Part shown: positions 61,148-64,000 of the stretch, piece by piece
How the letters are laid out: each line of letters opens with the position of its first letter
Position numbering within the stretch: position 1 is the stretch's first letter
Source of the DNA: Streptomyces sp. GS7
GTDB taxonomy: Bacteria; Actinomycetota; Actinomycetes; Streptomycetales; Streptomycetaceae
DNA: 64,000 nucleotides
Reading direction: 5' to 3'
Assembly (NCBI RefSeq): GCF_009834125.1
Contig: NZ_CP047146.1
Location: 5,015,501-5,079,500 of the forward strand
Position numbers and translations under genes: made by a program
The notes under the pieces: model-generated
Seen by the model: the letters and a program-made list of their open reading frames with translations, nothing else
The model's database searches: none
What the model was told of the DNA's origin: nothing

Positions 61148-62541
61148 GCGATGACACGATACGCCTGGTCACGATCGGGCGGATGATCCGGAGGCGCTGG
61201 CGGCTTCTCACCGTCCTCGCCGTGGTGGGTGCGCTCGCCGGCTACGGCACCTCCCTGCTGTTTCCGCCGAGTTACACGACGTCGGCATCGGTACTGCTGC
61301 CAGGGCAGTGGGACGAGCGTGCGCTGCTGACCCAGGTGGACATCGCGACCAGTTCGTCAGTGGTCGACCGTGCGGCCGCCGCGCTCGGCTGGAGGGACAT
61401 CAGCGGCAGCGAGCTGCGGGATCGGGTGAGCGCCACGGCCGCCGACGGGAACATCATCACGATCTCGGGTACGGCCGAAACCCCGGAGCGCGCGCAGCAA
61501 CTCTCCGACCAGGTGGTCCAGCAGTTCGTCACATTCGCCGCGCGGATCGCAGGCGACGGCACCGACCCCGAAGCGGCGGCGCGGCCCGAGGCACTGCGGC
61601 AGATGGTGGCGCAGACCAGCCGCCGTATCACCGAGCTGGCCGATGCGGCCGATCCGGGGCAGACCGTGGAGAGCGTGCAGACCCGCACCGAACTCGCGAA
61701 TCTGCGCACCGCGCTGCAGGAGGCCGTCAACAAGCTGGACCAGGCCGACCCGACTGCCAACAAGGCCAACATGGTCGTCATGGGGCCGGCGGCCCGGCCG
61801 GCCGGCGAGGCACCGCCGACGAGAATGCAACTCATCGTCGCCGGGGCGCTGCTGTTCTTCCTGCTCGCGATCATCGGCCATCTCACCGCCGCACGGATGA
61901 GTCGACGACTGCGCGCCGAACCGGAGATCGCCGCGGCGCTGGGCTCGACGCTGCTGGGCACCGTCGACGTACCTGGTGAACGGCCTGTGCGACGGCCGGA
62001 AGGCCGTGGCCCGCGGGCCCGGATCCGCCGGCTGCTGTGCGTCGATGTCCGGTGGGACATACCCACCCCGCAGACATCCGGCGACGAGGCCGGCAGGCAG
62101 CTCCGCTACCGGCGGGTGTGCGCCCGCCTGCGGGACCAACTGCCGGCCTCCCGACGGCTGCTGGTCGTCGTCCCGGACGGCGACGAGATCGCCCGCCGGG
62201 CCGCCTGGCAGCTCGTCGCCGAGGCCGAGAGCGACCCTTCCCCAGGCTCTTCGAGCGGGGGCTACCCCATGCTGCAGGTCGTGGGGGTTTCGGTGGACCG
62301 GCCTATGGTGCCGGACCGCGACGGCGAGTCCGGTGCCCTGGTCGTGCTCAGCGCGGGCAGCTGGACCGCAGGGGAGCTCGCCGGCATCGCCGAGGCGTGT
62401 GCGGACGCCAGGCACGAGGTGGTCGGCATCGTCCTCGCCGGCACGGTCTGGGCACGTCCGACGCGGTCTGCCGACCGCCCTCGGGAAGCCGCCACGCCGG
62501 CGCTCGCGGTGGGCGACGACGTGACGGGAGGTTCAGGGTGA
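61144..62541 (+). CDS. Wzz-like chain-length/polysaccharide co-polymerase-type membrane protein
   Basis: 465 residues. Start GTG 61144 overlaps the GT4 stop by GTGA. Two membrane helices: WRLLTVLAVVGALAGYGTSL (residue about 20) and LIVAGALLFFLLAIIGHLTA (about 225), bracketing a coiled-coil periplasmic part (RITELADAADPGQTVESVQT, ANLRTALQEAVNKLDQADPT). This is the Wzz/CpsC layout; the C-terminal 200 residues look like a degenerate CpsD-like domain without Walker motifs. It probably controls polymer length. Confidence 0.85.
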   Translation: MSDDTIRLVTIGRMIRRRWRLLTVLAVVGALAGYGTSLLFPPSYTTSASVLLPGQWDERALLTQVDIATSSSVVDRAAAALGWRDISGSELRDRVSATAADGNIITISGTAETPERAQQLSDQVVQQFVTFAARIAGDGTDPEAAARPEALRQMVAQTSRRITELADAADPGQTVESVQTRTELANLRTALQEAVNKLDQADPTANKANMVVMGPAARPAGEAPPTRMQLIVAGALLFFLLAIIGHLTAARMSRRLRAEPEIAAALGSTLLGTVDVPGERPVRRPEGRGPRARIRRLLCVDVRWDIPTPQTSGDEAGRQLRYRRVCARLRDQLPASRRLLVVVPDGDEIARRAAWQLVAEAESDPSPGSSSGGYPMLQVVGVSVDRPMVPDRDGESGALVVLSAGSWTAGELAGIAEACADARHEVVGIVLAGTVWARPTRSADRPREAATPALAVGDDVTGGSG

Positions 62542-64000
62542 CGACGAGTACGACGTCGGAGTCGTCGGCCGCCGCTCCGCTGCTGGACCTTCAGGCGCTG
62601 GTGGTGGCGGTGCGCAGGCGGCGCCGTTTCTGGTGCTCCGTGGCGCTGCTGGGGCTGCTCGTCGGCGCGGCGGTGGCGGTCCTGATGCCGCCGCAGCCGA
62701 GCGCCGTGACCAAGGTGCTGGTCGCGCATCAGGCGGACCAGCCGAACGACCCCGGGACGCTGATCCGCACCGACGTCGCGCTGCTGCAGACCACGCGGAT
62801 CGCCGGTAAGGCCCTGCAGTCCCTCAAGTCCACAGAAAAACCAGAGGACTTCATGCAGGACTACGGGGGTACCGGCTTGACCAACAACCTGCTGCAGATC
62901 AATGTGACGGGCCACAGCGACGCGGAGGCGGTGGCCCGCGCCAAGTCGCTGGCCGATGCCTTCGTCGCGGACCATGTGAAACAGATACAGGACGTCGCGA
63001 ACGCCCAGGCCAAGACCCTGCTCGACCAGCGTGACCGAACGCGGGACGAACTCGCCCAGGTCAACAAGGAGATCGGAGACGGATCACCGAAGAGCGGGCC
63101 GAAGGCGTCGGCGAACCTGGAGTCGCTCTTCGCCCGCCGGGCCGAACTCACCTCGCGCATCACCGATTTCGGGCAGCGCGCCGCGGATGCGCGCATCGGC
63201 ACGCCCCAACTCGTCGCGGGCACACAGATCGTGGACGCCCCGCACGCGGTGCGGCACTCCCTGCCCAGGACCGCTGCCACCAACGCCGCTATCGGGCTCG
63301 CCCTCGGACTCGTCCTCGGGCTGGCGGTGGCCGCGGTCGGCACGGTGGTGGCGGACCGCCCCGTGCTGCGCCGGGACATCGCGGCGAACCTGGGCGCCTC
63401 GGTCATCGCGGAGCTGCCCCGCCGGTCGGCCGGGAGGTGGCAGCGCCGACGGATCCGGGCGGCACGCGAACGGCTCACCGCGTCCCTGGCCCGCACCGTG
63501 CGCAGCTCCGCGGAACCGGTGTCGCTGCTGGAACTGGGCTGTGCGCGCAGCACGAGCGTGATCGCCCTGGACCTCGCCGGGGCACTGGCGGCGGAGGGGC
63601 CGGTGGTCGTCATCGATGGACTGCCCGGCCTGCAGCTCGCGGGCCGCCGCCCGAAGCCAGGGGACCCGACCGTGGTCAGCGGCGAGCGTGCCGCCGCCGT
63701 GTCGCATCAGGAGCGCCGGCTCGGCGTCGGCTCGGTGGCGCCCGGCGCGGCGTGGACCGACCTCCAGTACCTCGGCACGCAGACCGTGCTCGTCGTGCGT
63801 GCCGGGCACGGCAGCGCCGCATGGCTGCACACCGTGGCGCGGCAGCTCGCGGACCAGCACATTCCGGTGATCGGTGTGGTGCTGATCGACCCCGATCCGC
63901 GTGACCGGACCGACGGCACGCTGTGGGACGGGCTGCACACCGCGCTGCGCGGCCAGGACGAGCGGCTGGCCCGGCAGAACCGGGCGGGCCGGCGGCGCAC
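62538..64000 (+). CDS. Second Wzz-like EPS chain-length regulator (runs off the window)
   Basis: At least 487 codons, start GTG 62538 overlapping the previous stop by GTGA. Helices RRFWCSVALLGLLVGAAVAV (about 32-52) and TNAAIGLALGLVLGLAVAAV (about 250-270) flank a coiled-coil segment (KTLLDQRDRTRDELAQVNKE). After the second helix comes a soluble domain with VSLLELGCARSTSVIALDLA and TVLVVRAGHGSAAWLHTVAR, like a tyrosine-kinase (BY-kinase) fold lacking a classical Walker A. The stop is beyond the window. Confidence 0.85.
   Translation, partial: MTTSTTSESSAAAPLLDLQALVVAVRRRRRFWCSVALLGLLVGAAVAVLMPPQPSAVTKVLVAHQADQPNDPGTLIRTDVALLQTTRIAGKALQSLKSTEKPEDFMQDYGGTGLTNNLLQINVTGHSDAEAVARAKSLADAFVADHVKQIQDVANAQAKTLLDQRDRTRDELAQVNKEIGDGSPKSGPKASANLESLFARRAELTSRITDFGQRAADARIGTPQLVAGTQIVDAPHAVRHSLPRTAATNAAIGLALGLVLGLAVAAVGTVVADRPVLRRDIAANLGASVIAELPRRSAGRWQRRRIRAARERLTASLARTVRSSAEPVSLLELGCARSTSVIALDLAGALAAEGPVVVIDGLPGLQLAGRRPKPGDPTVVSGERAAAVSHQERRLGVGSVAPGAAWTDLQYLGTQTVLVVRAGHGSAAWLHTVARQLADQHIPVIGVVLIDPDPRDRTDGTLWDGLHTALRGQDERLARQNRAGRRR

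Overview
The window is high-GC actinobacterial DNA, almost certainly from a Streptomyces-type organism. Evidence: strong third-position GC bias, many GTG/TTG starts with GGAGG-type ribosome binding sites, ATGA/GTGA coupled genes, secreted proteins with twin-arginine or lipobox signals, and a lasso peptide cluster. The many insertion-sequence remnants and broken genes between about 1 and 34 kb suggest an accessory region or chromosome arm; that placement is inference.

Layout. 0-17 kb is a patchwork: an MpaB-like oxygenase, a glycosyltransferase with a TipA-like MerR regulator, a TetR/amidohydrolase pair, an MFS exporter whose TetR regulator appears to share a 24-bp operator with it, a small secreted protein, one complete IS5-family element (895 bp, 23-bp perfect ends), a DUF347 membrane protein, a peptide with a double-glycine-type leader, and remnants of IS630, IS5, kinase and phytoene-dehydrogenase-like genes. 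17-20 kb holds an ABCG-like fused exporter and a DUF2993 membrane-anchored protein. 20-33 kb holds a methyltransferase with an in-frame stop, two paralogous small secreted proteins in an inverted duplication about 10 kb apart, an RNA-repair-type DUF504/2H fusion, a 5'-truncated protein resembling aerolysin-like toxins, a putative toxin tip with immunity gene, two VOC proteins, and a secreted GH27 alpha-galactosidase with a ricin-B lectin domain.

33-35 kb carries a cyclodipeptide synthase with an unrecognised partner gene. 35-41 kb is a complete sulfonate uptake and desulfonation operon (binding lipoprotein, ATPase, permease, flavin monooxygenase, TauD dioxygenase). It is preceded by a 27-codon leader peptide ending in cysteines and contains the truncated start of a flavoprotein gene. 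42-50.5 kb groups a membrane protein, a Tat-type metallophosphoesterase, a cupredoxin lipoprotein, an ECF sigma factor with its zinc anti-sigma factor, an RsbW-like ATPase, and TatA and TatC; this reads as an envelope and secretion module.

50.9-55.6 kb is a complete lasso peptide cluster (A, C, B1, B2, D). Its 35-residue precursor gene is short and easily missed; the predicted core is TGIKGPKDVLGGKNLL with a T1-D8 ring. 56.9 kb to the window end is the start of an exopolysaccharide operon (initiating phosphotransferase, nucleotide-sugar dehydrogenase, glycosyltransferase, two Wzz-like proteins), preceded by three 30-bp repeats that each carry a ribosome-binding-site-like sequence.

No tRNA, rRNA or CRISPR array was recognised. 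All family assignments are from reading the sequence by eye; no database search was possible.
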